Virus record (IMG/VR): IMGVR_UViG_3300009502_000036
Span: 1-64,000 of that record
Reading direction: 5' to 3' (one strand)
DNA: 64,000 bases
Source: a virus
Shown: positions 30,419 to 38,878 of the stretch, piece after piece
Numbering within the stretch: the first letter of the stretch is position 1
How the letters are laid out: every line of letters begins with the position of its first letter
Program-made: the position numbers and the translations under genes
Notes under the pieces: generated by a model
What the model was told of the DNA's origin: nothing
What the model saw: only the letters and a program-made list of their open reading frames with translations
Database searches by the model: none

Positions 30419-32632
30419 ATGAGTAAAGGAAAAAAATTTCTAAGCGACTTAAAATTTGTAACAGACTATAGCAAATGGAGACCCGAATTTAACAGATACG
30501 AATCATGGGAAGAATCTTGTGAAGCAGTTGTTAATACCCATAGAGTAAAATATGCAAGCAAATTAGATATTCTAAAAGAATACATTAACGAAGCAGAACA
30601 ATCTTATAAAGATAAATTAGTATTTGCATCACAGAGAAATTTGCAGTTTAGAGGAGAACAGATTTTTAAGCATAATACTAGACTTTATAATTGTGCTGCT
30701 GTGTACATGGATAAAACACAAGTATTTTCACAAGTTAGTTATCTTAGTTTATCAGGATGTGGAGTTGGGATTTCTATGCTAAGAAAATGGGTAGATAAAC
30801 TTCCAACATTAACCCCAAGAAAAAAAGAAAAAATAAAAAATTTTATAATTCCAGATAGTATAGAGGGTTGGTCAGATGCTTTTGGTATTTTGGTTAGTTC
30901 TTTTTGCTCTAAAAACTCCCACTTTAAAGAGTACGAAGGTTCTATTGTAAGATTTGATTATTCTCAAATAAGACCTAAAGGAGCTATGATAGCTGGTGGG
31001 TTTAAGGCACCAGGACCGGCACCACTTAAACAAGCAATAGAAAGAATAGAATCATTATTAGAAAATGAAATTAAATATGGCGAAACTAAATTCCGTTCTA
31101 TAATATGTTATGATACCTTAATGCATATTGCAGATGCTATTCTTTCTGCTGGTGTTAGACGTTCTGCCTTAAGTATTATTATAGATCCTCAGGATCTAGA
31201 GTTATTAAATGCAAAAACAGGAAACTGGAGAGATACTAATAAACAAAGAGAAAGATCTAACAATTCTGTTGGATTAATTAGAGGTTCTTTTTCTGAAGAA
31301 TATTTTACATCTTTAGTAAAGAAAAATAATGGAATGTCTGATATTGGATTTATATTCTTAAATAACGAATATGAAGTTATGAATCCTTGTGCAGAAATAT
31401 CATTCACACCTATTTTAGATTTAAAAAGAGAAATTACAGGAGTATCACTTTGTAATTTAAGTGAAATAAATGGAAAAGCATGTAAAACTAAAGAAAAATT
31501 CTTAAAGGCATGCAAATCTGCAGCAATTTTTGGTACTTTACAAGCAGGATATACAGATTTTTCTTATCTTGGATCTATTACAGAAGAGATCGTAAGAAAA
31601 GAAGCATTGATTGGAGTTTCTATTACGGGATGGATGAACACTCCTGACATATTTAATGAAGAGTGGTTGCAGGACGGCATTAATCTTATAGAGTTGACGA
31701 ATAGACAATTAGCAGAAATTCTTGAAATTAATCCGGCTGCTCGATTAACGACAGTGAAACCTTCAGGAAATATTTCTGTTTTAATTGGTTGTTCATCAGG
31801 AATTCACCCTGAACATTCTAAGAGATATTTTAGAATAATGCAACTTAATAAAGAGTCTGACACTGCTAAATGGTTAATAGAAAATAATCCTGATATTATA
31901 GAAGAATCTGTTTGGAGTGCAAACAACACCGATTATGTGGTATATTCTCCTGTTGAAAATGAACTTGGCACGATATATAAAGATGTAATGCGTAATTTAA
32001 TGCATTTAGAAAAGATTAAATTTGTTCAAGAAAATTGGGTTATGAAAGGACAAATATCAGAAAGATGTATAATGCCGAAAACTCAGAATAACGTTTCTTG
32101 CACTGTTATTATAGATGATTATGACGAAGTTGCAAAATATGTATTTGATAATCAAAATGTATTTACTGCAGTTAGTTTCCTTTCGGAGTTTGGTGACAAA
32201 GATTATCCACAAGCTCCATTTACATCAGTTCTAAATTCAGAAGAACTTTTAGAAAAATATGGAGACGCTGTCATTTTTGCATCTGGACTTATTGTTGATG
32301 GATTACATTACTTTGATCAGAATCTATGGGAAGCCTGTTTACATGTTACTTCTAAAGAAAAGAAAGTAGATGGAACACGAACCGAAGTTCTTCTTAAAAA
32401 GGATTGGATAAGGAGGGCAAAACAGTTCTCTAAAAACTATTTTAAAAATGATGTAGAAAAGATGATTTATTGTCTAAAGGACGTGCATTTGTGGTACAAA
32501 TGGAATAAAATAGCAAAATCTTTCAAAGAAGTAGATTTTGAGAAAATACTCACAGCACCCACGTTTAATGACGTAAGTGATTATGGTGCAGTTAGTTGTT
32601 CGGGCGGTGCCTGTGAAATAACTAGAATTTGA
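30419..32632 (+). CDS. nrdJ: class II (adenosylcobalamin) ribonucleoside-triphosphate reductase
   Basis: 737 aa, the size of the monomeric Lactobacillus-type enzyme. SLSGCGVG holds the first active-site cysteine, NPCAEISF the radical cysteine, SLCNLSEI its redox partner and C-terminal CSGGAC the reducing pair. It makes dNTPs from NTPs using B12, so the host must supply cobalamin. T4 itself encodes a class I NrdA/NrdB pair, so this is an independent solution in the same replication region. It ends before a terminator hairpin. Confidence 0.93.
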   Translation: MSKGKKFLSDLKFVTDYSKWRPEFNRYESWEESCEAVVNTHRVKYASKLDILKEYINEAEQSYKDKLVFASQRNLQFRGEQIFKHNTRLYNCAAVYMDKTQVFSQVSYLSLSGCGVGISMLRKWVDKLPTLTPRKKEKIKNFIIPDSIEGWSDAFGILVSSFCSKNSHFKEYEGSIVRFDYSQIRPKGAMIAGGFKAPGPAPLKQAIERIESLLENEIKYGETKFRSIICYDTLMHIADAILSAGVRRSALSIIIDPQDLELLNAKTGNWRDTNKQRERSNNSVGLIRGSFSEEYFTSLVKKNNGMSDIGFIFLNNEYEVMNPCAEISFTPILDLKREITGVSLCNLSEINGKACKTKEKFLKACKSAAIFGTLQAGYTDFSYLGSITEEIVRKEALIGVSITGWMNTPDIFNEEWLQDGINLIELTNRQLAEILEINPAARLTTVKPSGNISVLIGCSSGIHPEHSKRYFRIMQLNKESDTAKWLIENNPDIIEESVWSANNTDYVVYSPVENELGTIYKDVMRNLMHLEKIKFVQENWVMKGQISERCIMPKTQNNVSCTVIIDDYDEVAKYVFDNQNVFTAVSFLSEFGDKDYPQAPFTSVLNSEELLEKYGDAVIFASGLIVDGLHYFDQNLWEACLHVTSKEKKVDGTRTEVLLKKDWIRRAKQFSKNYFKNDVEKMIYCLKDVHLWYKWNKIAKSFKEVDFEKILTAPTFNDVSDYGAVSCSGGACEITRI

Positions 32633-32668
32633 TTATTTTTCTTTTGACGTAAAAGTGTTATATTATAA

Positions 32669-32703
32669 ATATAAAGCTACTAAAGATGCTAGTAGCTTTA
32701 TAT
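32669..32703 (+). terminator. Rho-independent terminator after the reductase gene
   Basis: ATATAAAGCTACTA / TAGTAGCTTTATAT, a perfect 14-bp stem with a 7-nt loop, followed by TATTATTTTT. A TATATTATA/TATAAATA sequence overlaps its left edge, so promoter activity there is also possible. Confidence 0.8.
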
Positions 32704-32785
32704 TATTATTTTTGCATCTTAAAAATATGGGACATTCGAGGCAGATCTCGACGTACATATAGTTTTTTTCACTAATTTCGGAAAA

Positions 32786-33388
32786 ATGAATGTATCACAT
32801 ATTCGAAAAAAATGGAGTACATATCTCCTAGGCGCATTGACCCTAATAACCTTTATATGGTTTGCGAAAGTAGATTCAGAAGGTAGGGCAGAAACGCTAT
32901 TGAAACAGCCTATTAAAACAATAAACCAAGAACAGCTAGGACCTGTTCAATTAAATGCATTACCGGATTCCATAAAGATTAAGGAACCAGAAAAGAAAAA
33001 GCCAGTTAATAAATCAGAATTAAATTGGTTAGCAAAAAATATTTATCATGAAGCGCGTGGACAGTCTATAAAAGGACAGTATGCAGTTGCAATAGTAACA
33101 CTCAATAGAGTCAAATCTGGAAAATTTCCTGAGTCTATAGAGAAAGTTGTAACTCAACCAGGTCAATTTTCATGGTACCATCATAAAACAATTAATAAAA
33201 TTACAGAGAGCGATTCTTTTGAAATAGCAAAAGAAATAGCAAGAAATGTCCTTGAAGAGAATGGTACTCTTTACAAGGAATCTAATAGTGAATTAAAAGG
33301 AGCACTTTATTTCTGTGAAAAACGTATAAAAACTCCTAAAAATAGAAAGGTTACTGCTAGAATAGGGAGTCATATTTTCTATATATGA
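32786..33388 (+). CDS. SleB-like cell wall hydrolase, membrane-anchored
   Basis: 200 aa. An N-terminal membrane helix (about residues 13-27) and a linker precede a Hydrolase_2/SleB domain: LAKNIYHEARGQSIKGQYAVAIVTLNRV contains the catalytic Glu, and GALYFCEKRI and IGSHIFY close the domain. Such enzymes cut peptidoglycan. A signal anchor puts the domain in the periplasm, so it may assist lysis or entry apart from the GH19 endolysin at 40192. Confidence 0.88.
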   Translation: MNVSHIRKKWSTYLLGALTLITFIWFAKVDSEGRAETLLKQPIKTINQEQLGPVQLNALPDSIKIKEPEKKKPVNKSELNWLAKNIYHEARGQSIKGQYAVAIVTLNRVKSGKFPESIEKVVTQPGQFSWYHHKTINKITESDSFEIAKEIARNVLEENGTLYKESNSELKGALYFCEKRIKTPKNRKVTARIGSHIFYI

Positions 33389-33411
33389 CATAATATTAAC
33401 AACAAAATTAA

Positions 33412-33636
33412 ATGTTAAAACTAGTTACGCGTGACGAATTTGTTGATGAAATAAATAAAATAATTTTTAACGATGGTTGTTCTGTTATTGAAGCAATTTG
33501 TGAGTATGCAGAATCTAATGATATAGAATATTCCAAATTGGTTCCTTTTATCAATGCAACATTTAAAAATTCAATTATTTTTGAGGCCGAACAGAGAAAT
33601 ATGATGAAAAAGCAAAATGGACAATTACCAATCTGA
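33412..33636 (+). CDS. 33: gp33-like late transcription co-activator
   Basis: 74 aa. SVIEAICEYAESNDIEYSKLVPFINATFKNSIIFEAE follows the pattern of gp33-type proteins in T4-like phages (helical, DAI-x-Y-x-E-x-N-x-I...L-I-N-x-x-L-K). Gene order gp33-gp59-gp32 is as in T4. In T4, gp33 links RNA polymerase to the sliding clamp for late transcription, consistent with the TATAAATA motifs here. Similarity is moderate, hence the confidence. Confidence 0.68.
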   Translation: MLKLVTRDEFVDEINKIIFNDGCSVIEAICEYAESNDIEYSKLVPFINATFKNSIIFEAEQRNMMKKQNGQLPI

Positions 33637-34306
33637 ACACTCTGAAAAGGGATTGTTCGTTTATGAGATGTATTCTGCTATAAAATTGCATTTCACTTCT
33701 AATTATGACTTCTTCAAGTACCACGGAAAAACAAAGTCTTCGGTAAAAAATCGAGAAGATATGAATATGTTTATTCAATCAAAAAACTTTAAATTATCCG
33801 TGGGACTTGCAAAGAAGATTAAAACTGAGGATGCGATTATAGAATTTCTTATAGCAAATATATTAAAAAATAATAAAATATGGTTAAACGATTTATTAAG
33901 TGATGAAGCAGAAGATGAATGGATTAAATGGAAACGAACTCAAAATTCTCTTACATATAATTTTATTACAGATGTGAAGTGGATTTTAAGTAACAATTTG
34001 AAGTTTAATTCCTATCTAGATGCTACTAAAGGAGTACCTCCAATTTTAGAATTTCTTTTGCATGATAAAATCAAGATAGAAACAGTTGTTATTATTGATT
34101 GGTTAACCGGATTTCTTAAACAGAAAGTTCTTAAAGACAAAAATTTTACTATATTTTCTAATATTATAATAAATATAGAAAAGTATAAACCTTTATTTTT
34201 ACATTATCATAATTTTTATGATAGAGATAAATTGAAGTTTAAAAAAATTCTTCTAGAGAAGATAAACATTCAAAAAGAGCAAACAGAAAATATTTTGCCC
34301 TTTTAA
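33617..34306 (+). CDS. 59: gp59-like helicase loader
   Basis: 229 aa (T4 gp59: 217). SEKGLFVYEMYSAIKLHF, YDFFKYHGK, FLIANILKNNKIWLNDLL and KIETVVIIDWLTGFL align by pattern with T4 gp59, which loads the gp41 helicase onto gp32-coated forks. It overlaps the gp33-like gene by 20 nt and is followed by gp32, as in T4. Confidence 0.88.
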   Translation: MDNYQSEHSEKGLFVYEMYSAIKLHFTSNYDFFKYHGKTKSSVKNREDMNMFIQSKNFKLSVGLAKKIKTEDAIIEFLIANILKNNKIWLNDLLSDEAEDEWIKWKRTQNSLTYNFITDVKWILSNNLKFNSYLDATKGVPPILEFLLHDKIKIETVVIIDWLTGFLKQKVLKDKNFTIFSNIIINIEKYKPLFLHYHNFYDRDKLKFKKILLEKINIQKEQTENILPF

Positions 34307-34369
34307 ACGAAATTTATATAATGAGAATATGTGGATAAAACAACATACAAACACATAGTACATACAAAA

Positions 34370-35254
34370 ATGACGACGACAACATTCGCAGATTTAAAAA
34401 AATCACGCAAGAGTAATTTCGACGAACTTACAAAAAAAGTCGAACAGTTAATTTCTCCTACAAGAGAATCTTTTTCAGATGATCGATTTTGGGTACCTAC
34501 AATTGACAAAGCTGGCAATGGTTACAATGTAATCAGATTTCTTCCTGCAAAGGCTGGAGAAAGTTATCCATGGATTAGTTATTTTGATCATGGATTTCAA
34601 GGACCAACCGGATTATGGTACATCGAAAAATCTTTAACAACAATTGGTGGACAAGATCCATTGGGTGACTATAATTCCAAACTTTGGAATTCTGGTGTAG
34701 AAGCAAATAAGGAACAAGCTAGAAAACAGAAAAGGCGTCTTCATTATGTTTCTAACATTTACGTTGTTAGTGATTCTGCACATCCAGAAAATGAAGGGAA
34801 AATTTTCCTATTTCAATATGGCAAAAAGCTTTTCCAGAAGATTAATGAAGCTATGAATCCACAGTATGAAGATGAAACTCCAATTAACCCATTTGACTTC
34901 TGGGAAGGAGCAAATTTCAAACTAAAAATTCGTAACTATGAAGGCTATCGTAATTATGATAAATCAGAGTTTGATACTACAGGTCCTTTGTTTGATGATG
35001 ACAAAAAGTTGGAAAAAATATATAATGATCTTTATAGTTTAAGTGACTTCTTGGATCCTAAAAATTTCAAGACATATGAAGAACTAGAAAAGAAACTGAA
35101 TAAAGTTCTATTCTTGGAAGATAATGAACCAAGACAGAAAGCAGAAGTACCTACACCACAAGAAAGCCGTAGGTCTATTAATGACAAAATACAAGATGAT
35201 GACGATGATTCTATTGATACTGACTTCTTTAAGCGATTAGCTCAGGAAGATTAA
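34370..35254 (+). CDS. 32: gp32-like single-stranded DNA-binding protein
   Basis: 294 aa from ATG 34370 (an in-frame GTG at 34331 is less likely). TTFADLKKS is the usual start; KAGNGYNVIRFLPAK, HGFQGPTGLWYIEK, HPENEGKIFLFQYGKK and FWEGANFKLKIRNYEGY trace the OB-fold core of T4 gp32. The protein has no cysteine at all, so the zinc site of T4 gp32 is missing. The acidic C-terminal tail (DDDDDSIDTDFFKRL) is the protein-interaction tail. A terminator follows. Confidence 0.93.
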   Translation: MTTTTFADLKKSRKSNFDELTKKVEQLISPTRESFSDDRFWVPTIDKAGNGYNVIRFLPAKAGESYPWISYFDHGFQGPTGLWYIEKSLTTIGGQDPLGDYNSKLWNSGVEANKEQARKQKRRLHYVSNIYVVSDSAHPENEGKIFLFQYGKKLFQKINEAMNPQYEDETPINPFDFWEGANFKLKIRNYEGYRNYDKSEFDTTGPLFDDDKKLEKIYNDLYSLSDFLDPKNFKTYEELEKKLNKVLFLEDNEPRQKAEVPTPQESRRSINDKIQDDDDDSIDTDFFKRLAQED

Positions 35255-35266
35255 TACTTATCATTC

Positions 35267-35295
35267 AAAGGGGTAGAATATTCTATCCCTTTTTA
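35267..35295 (+). terminator. Rho-independent terminator after gp32
   Basis: AAAGGGGTAGAA, TA, TTCTATCCCTTT with one G-T pair, then a T-run. A typical strong stop after the abundant gp32 message. Confidence 0.85.
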
Positions 35296-35313
35296 TTATG
35301 AAAATATGGAAAA

Positions 35314-36315
35314 ATGTTTAACAAAGAATTTGGTGAGCAAAAAGCACTTCTAAGAGAATTTAACATTCCCGAATGTATTCTTAAAAAATATAACGAGCAT
35401 CATAGATTCTATCATAATCAAAATCATATCAATGATTTGTGGATTAAAGGTAGCAAAATGATTACTAAACATGACATTGGTGTACCGTATGATCTAGGAT
35501 TAGCAATTATTTTTCATGATATTATATATGATCCAAAATCAAAGGATAATGAAAAGAAAAGTGCAGAATTTTTAATGTCTTTTGCTAAGAATGACAAATT
35601 TCCAACTAGCAGATATGATATTTTTATAAGAGCATATAATGCCATTCTAGATACAGAGAATCACGAACCAAAGACTGAATTGGGTAAAGTTTTATGTGAA
35701 ATAGATGTTAGTTCTCTTCATGAAGACTTTGATGTTCTTCTAAAAAATGAGGAACTTATAGCAAAAGAATATCAATATTTACCTTATGAAAAATACGTAA
35801 GTGGAAGAATAAATTTTTTAATTGAGTTCTATAAAAATAACATCGATTTAGGAAAGGTGTTTAATTCTTATATTTCCTTCGTAAAAAATAAAAAGCCTAA
35901 TATTGGACTTTATGCAGGTACCTTTAATCCGTTTCATAAAGGGCATCTTAATATTTTAGAGAAGGCGGAGAAAATATTCGATAAGGTTATTATTTTATAC
36001 GGCAATAATACAGCTAAAGATAATTCTATTACTAAAATTGTTCCTAAGTATATAGAAAATAGAGAAATAGTTCATCATAGCGGTTTATTGGTAGATTATA
36101 TCAATTCATTACCTTATGATGTTACTCTTATAAGAGGACTAAGAAATACTACAGATTTGCAAGCAGAATTAAATCTTTATAGATTTTTGAATGATATGAA
36201 ACCTGATATTAAAATTATTAATATTTTTTGCGATGCAGAATGCGAACATATTTCTAGTAGTTCTTTAAAGGAAATAGAAAAATTTACGTCTATTAAAAAT
36301 TACATTGTAGAATGA
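35314..36315 (+). CDS. HD-domain + CoaD-like nucleotidyltransferase fusion
   Basis: 333 aa. Residues 1-185: YNEHHRFYHNQNHI and IIFHDIIYDP (H68-D69) give an HD phosphohydrolase of the COG4339 type. Residues 195-333: GLYAGTFNPFHKGHLNIL with the HxGH motif, TLIRGLRNTTDLQ and a final ISSSSLKEI match phosphopantetheine adenylyltransferase (CoaD). Separate CoaD-like genes occur in some T4-like phages; the fusion is unusual. It may act in CoA or NAD/nucleotide metabolism, with the HD part hydrolysing a related phosphate. Its stop overlaps the first micro-ORF. Confidence 0.88.
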   Translation: MFNKEFGEQKALLREFNIPECILKKYNEHHRFYHNQNHINDLWIKGSKMITKHDIGVPYDLGLAIIFHDIIYDPKSKDNEKKSAEFLMSFAKNDKFPTSRYDIFIRAYNAILDTENHEPKTELGKVLCEIDVSSLHEDFDVLLKNEELIAKEYQYLPYEKYVSGRINFLIEFYKNNIDLGKVFNSYISFVKNKKPNIGLYAGTFNPFHKGHLNILEKAEKIFDKVIILYGNNTAKDNSITKIVPKYIENREIVHHSGLLVDYINSLPYDVTLIRGLRNTTDLQAELNLYRFLNDMKPDIKIINIFCDAECEHISSSSLKEIEKFTSIKNYIVE

Positions 36316-36437
36316 AATATAAAACAGATAACATAGTGAAATATATACCGAATCTGCTTCTAAGTTTTTATTGTAGTCACAAATATAGAAATATAACATT
36401 ACTATTAATAAAATTAGACTGGATTTTAGTAAGATGA
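36312..36437 (+). CDS. micro-ORF array member 1
   Basis: 41 aa: starts MKYKTDNIVKYI, ends LDWILVR. Begins within the stop of the HD-CoaD gene (ATGA) and ends overlapping the next ATG. First of eleven similar units. Confidence 0.5.
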   Translation: MKYKTDNIVKYIPNLLLSFYCSHKYRNITLLLIKLDWILVR

Positions 36438-36584
36438 AATATAATGTTCATACCGTAAATTATGCAATTCATAATGCTTATTTTTGGAGTGTTTAGTATA
36501 GATTTTTATAATTTTTATATCAAATTGTATTATTATTATGCAATTATTTTTAAACATCAGATCAAAAACTTAATTGTTAGATGA
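36434..36584 (+). pseudogene. micro-ORF array member 2, frameshifted
   Basis: MKYNVHTVNYAIHNAYF then a stop; in the next frame FGVFSIDFYNFY...IKNLIVR runs to TGA 36582-36584 over the next ATG. The shift sits in the T5 run near 36480. Confidence 0.5.
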
Positions 36585-36701
36585 ACTATAACATACATAC
36601 AGTGTTATGAAAGTTGGAATGGGGGACAATGTTATATGTTTGAAGGTGAGTTTAACTATCAGAAAAATACCATTTACAATAGTATAATAAAAAATGATTA
36701 A
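36581..36701 (+). pseudogene. micro-ORF array member 3, frameshifted
   Basis: MNYNIHTV then a stop; a shifted frame CYESWNGGQCYMFEGEFNY continues to TAA 36699-36701. The family start is clear, the rest diverged. Confidence 0.45.
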
Positions 36702-36726
36702 TACGATTAAATTTCTACACTAGAAA

Positions 36727-36888
36727 ATGAAACATTATAAGACGGGATTAATTTTTAGTAAAAATTTATGTTATTTTGATAAAGAACTTCTTAGAAATGA
36801 AATTTTTTCTAGTGTTCCTATTTGGATTATTTTTAATGGTGTAAGTGTTAGAAGAATGGAATTATTTTTTAATCTTTTAGCTCAATGA
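36727..36888 (+). CDS. micro-ORF array member 4
   Basis: 53 aa: MKHYKTGLIFSKNLCYFDKE at the start, hydrophobic second half. ATGA overlap with member 5. Less similar to the MKYN type. Confidence 0.5.
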   Translation: MKHYKTGLIFSKNLCYFDKELLRNEIFSSVPIWIIFNGVSVRRMELFFNLLAQ

Positions 36889-37031
36889 AACAATATAGAA
36901 TTAAACAACACAATGTTTTTCTGGGAGGTTGTTATTGGGAAGTTGGTGAATTATTATTACCGTCTGATATCCAACTTACCTTTCCTTTACGAAAATATTT
37001 AAATCTAAAATTTGGTTTAATTTTAATATAA
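36885..37031 (+). CDS. micro-ORF array member 5
   Basis: 48 aa: MKQYRIKQHNVFLGGCYWEV at the start. One-base overlap (TAATG) with member 6. Function unknown. Confidence 0.5.
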   Translation: MKQYRIKQHNVFLGGCYWEVGELLLPSDIQLTFPLRKYLNLKFGLILI

Positions 37032-37213
37032 TGAAATATAATGTTCGTAGTAAGATGAAATATAATATAGATGCGATTCCGATTTATTTCAATTTTCATA
37101 TTTTTTGTTCAATTTATCCTCGGCATGAATTGGGTTCGATAATAAACAATCTTTCAATTCTATACTTTCTTGTAAATATAACAGATCTACTTGATAAGAC
37201 CAAAATAAGATGA
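37031..37213 (+). CDS. micro-ORF array member 6
   Basis: 60 aa: MKYNVRSKMKYNIDAIPIYF holds two copies of the MKYN start, joined at AGTAAGATGAAATATAAT. This looks like the scar of a recombination between two units. ATGA overlap with member 7. Confidence 0.55.
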   Translation: MKYNVRSKMKYNIDAIPIYFNFHIFCSIYPRHELGSIINNLSILYFLVNITDLLDKTKIR

Positions 37214-37404
37214 AAAAATATAACACAGAAAAAATAAATCGTAATATTACGAGAATATATTCTATAGTATTTCGCGACTCTAATTATTATTTTATTAAGT
37301 TTCAAAATCAATTAATTTACACCAGATACGGTATACCATGTCTATGGTTAGAAGAACTTGAACGTGATCTTTATCAATCTAGATGTTTTAATGTAGACTT
37401 TTAA
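37210..37404 (+). CDS. micro-ORF array member 7
   Basis: 64 aa: MKKYNTEKINRNITRIYSIV at the start, ending in CFNVDF. The longest intact unit. A 3-nt gap to member 8. Confidence 0.55.
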   Translation: MKKYNTEKINRNITRIYSIVFRDSNYYFIKFQNQLIYTRYGIPCLWLEELERDLYQSRCFNVDF

Positions 37405-37407
37405 AAA

Positions 37408-37560
37408 ATGAAATATAATATTAACACAGTAAATGAAAATTTAAAAGCTAGCATTCTAGTAGATTTTTTCTATTCGGATTTCATGTCTTTCGCTCATATA
37501 TTCAAAAATCCAGAATATAAATTACTATTAGAAAAATTTCCCGGGATTTTAGTAAGATGA
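37408..37560 (+). CDS. micro-ORF array member 8
   Basis: 50 aa: MKYNINTVNENLKASILVDF at the start and FPGILVR at the end, the clearest form of both family ends. ATGA overlap with member 9. Confidence 0.6.
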   Translation: MKYNINTVNENLKASILVDFFYSDFMSFAHIFKNPEYKLLLEKFPGILVR

Positions 37561-37715
37561 AATACGATATTAACAATATAAATATATTTCTAGGAGAGAA
37601 TTTGCATCCAATTAAAAGTTTTTATTCGAATTTTAGATTTTATATGGATAAATATAGAAATATACCAGAACATGTATTGCTATCAATAAAACTAAACCAG
37701 ATTTTAGTAAGATGA
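37557..37715 (+). CDS. micro-ORF array member 9
   Basis: 52 aa: starts MKYDINNINIFLG, ends KLNQILVR. The first 28 bases, with 12 before them, are repeated exactly at member 10 (40 bp: 37545-37584 and 37700-37739). Confidence 0.6.
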   Translation: MKYDINNINIFLGENLHPIKSFYSNFRFYMDKYRNIPEHVLLSIKLNQILVR

Positions 37716-37831
37716 AATACGATATTAACAATATAAATAATAAAATAACGGGTGATTGGTCACCTTATGATTTTGCTTTTGATATTTTAGCATTTGAAAT
37801 TAAAGTTTATTTACAAAATTGGATCATATGA
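37712..37831 (+). CDS. micro-ORF array member 10
   Basis: 39 aa: starts MKYDINNINNKITG, ends LQNWII. Shares its start with member 9 through the 40-bp repeat. ATGA overlap with member 11. Confidence 0.55.
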   Translation: MKYDINNINNKITGDWSPYDFAFDILAFEIKVYLQNWII

Positions 37832-37980
37832 CGAATAACTATAACACGAAAAACATAAATTATGAAATTCATAGTAATATCTGTAATAAAAGGTTTGGAA
37901 TGCCTTTAATTGGCGATTTTGTATATGAAATATATTTAGCAATAAGTAGTTCGGTATATTTACCATATATAGTTAGATGA
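37828..37980 (+). CDS. micro-ORF array member 11
   Basis: 50 aa: starts MTNNYNTKNINYEIHSN, ends YLPYIVR. Its NINYEIH matches VNYAIH of member 2. ATGA overlap with the glycosyltransferase gene. Confidence 0.55.
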   Translation: MTNNYNTKNINYEIHSNICNKRFGMPLIGDFVYEIYLAISSSVYLPYIVR

Positions 37981-38546
37981 TACATACATTTATACCTTAT
38001 GCGCACCGATCAGAGAATAAAAATCTTGGCGCAGTTTATAATCGATATATGAATATGATTAACGATGACGATTGGGCATGTTTTTTAGATGCAGATGCAA
38101 TGTTTACGACATCTGATTATCATGAGCAATTAGAAACTATTACAACTGCTATAGATTCAAAGAATTTAAATGTTGGTCTATTAACTGCAGTTACGAATAG
38201 AATAGGTAATGTTGAACAAATCGTATTTTCTAAAGATTCCGACGATGCTTATAATCATGATTTTTCTTTTCATAGAAAAATAGGAAAAAATTTACAGGAA
38301 AAAAATAGGTATCTTTTAAAAGAATGCAAAGATCCTATTAGCGGAGTTGTTTTATTATTACCTAAAAGAGTATGGAAACAAACAGAAGGATTTATAAATG
38401 GATTTTTAAGTGTAGATAATCATATCGACTACGCTATAAGAAGAGCTGGTTTTCGTACTTGTATTATGGAAGGATTATATGTCTATCATTGGTATAGAAA
38501 TGATTGGAAAGAAACCAATGGATTAGCTCCTACCGGATATAAATAA
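37977..38546 (+). CDS. GT-A-type glycosyltransferase
   Basis: 189 aa. LGAVYNRYMNMINDDDWACFLDADAMF gives the acidic DxD (D38-A-D40) that binds the metal and nucleotide sugar. Later FINGFLSVDNHIDYAIRRAGFRT resembles the acceptor-side helix of family 2 enzymes. Shorter than typical (about 250 aa), lacking the first Rossmann strand, so either truncated or minimal. It could sugar-modify phage DNA, virion proteins or the host surface. Confidence 0.75.
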   Translation: MIHTFIPYAHRSENKNLGAVYNRYMNMINDDDWACFLDADAMFTTSDYHEQLETITTAIDSKNLNVGLLTAVTNRIGNVEQIVFSKDSDDAYNHDFSFHRKIGKNLQEKNRYLLKECKDPISGVVLLLPKRVWKQTEGFINGFLSVDNHIDYAIRRAGFRTCIMEGLYVYHWYRNDWKETNGLAPTGYK

Positions 38547-38573
38547 AAAATTTCTTATTCTCAAAAAAGTTTC

Positions 38574-38582
38574 TATATTATA
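38574..38582 (+). promoter_or_regulatory. TATATTATA promoter-like motif
   Basis: TATATTATA followed by AACATC, 77 nt before the ATG at 38651; most of the leader between is CA-rich. Serves the two exported-protein genes. Confidence 0.45.
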
Positions 38583-38593
38583 AACATCAAATG

Positions 38594-38650
38594 AAATAAT
38601 TTTTACAACAAACAACAAACAACAATAACAAAAACAAAACAAAAAACATT
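38594..38650 (+). promoter_or_regulatory. CA-rich unstructured leader, partly repeated before the next gene
   Basis: A leader of AAC/CAA units without G ends in CAAAAAACATT-ATG. Its 3' part (AATAACAAAAACAAAA...ACATT) recurs at 38856-38878 before the second exported protein. Unstructured leaders usually favour strong translation; no Shine-Dalgarno is present. Confidence 0.5.
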
Positions 38651-38854
38651 ATGAAAAAGATCACAATTATTAGCGCTTTCCTTTCTATCATTCTTGCTAG
38701 CGCACCATCTTTTGCTGCAGATACGACTGCACCAGTTACAGCAAAAACAGAAGTAGTAACAGCTAAGAAAGCAATGAAAGCTCCTAAAGTTACAAAAAAG
38801 AAAGTAGTAGCAGCTAAGAAATCAGTGAAGGTTGCAACTCCAACAGTTAAGTAA
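38651..38854 (+). CDS. small exported Lys/Ala/Val-rich protein
   Basis: 67 aa. A signal peptide (KKITIISAFLSIILASAPSFA, cleavage after about residue 22) precedes a mature part of Lys, Ala, Val, Thr and Pro with KAPKVTKKKV-type repeats. Highly basic and probably unfolded in the periplasm. Such peptides may bind the cell wall or lipopolysaccharide; function unknown. Confidence 0.65.
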   Translation: MKKITIISAFLSIILASAPSFAADTTAPVTAKTEVVTAKKAMKAPKVTKKKVVAAKKSVKVATPTVK

Positions 38855-38878
38855 TCAATAACAAAAACAAAAAACATT

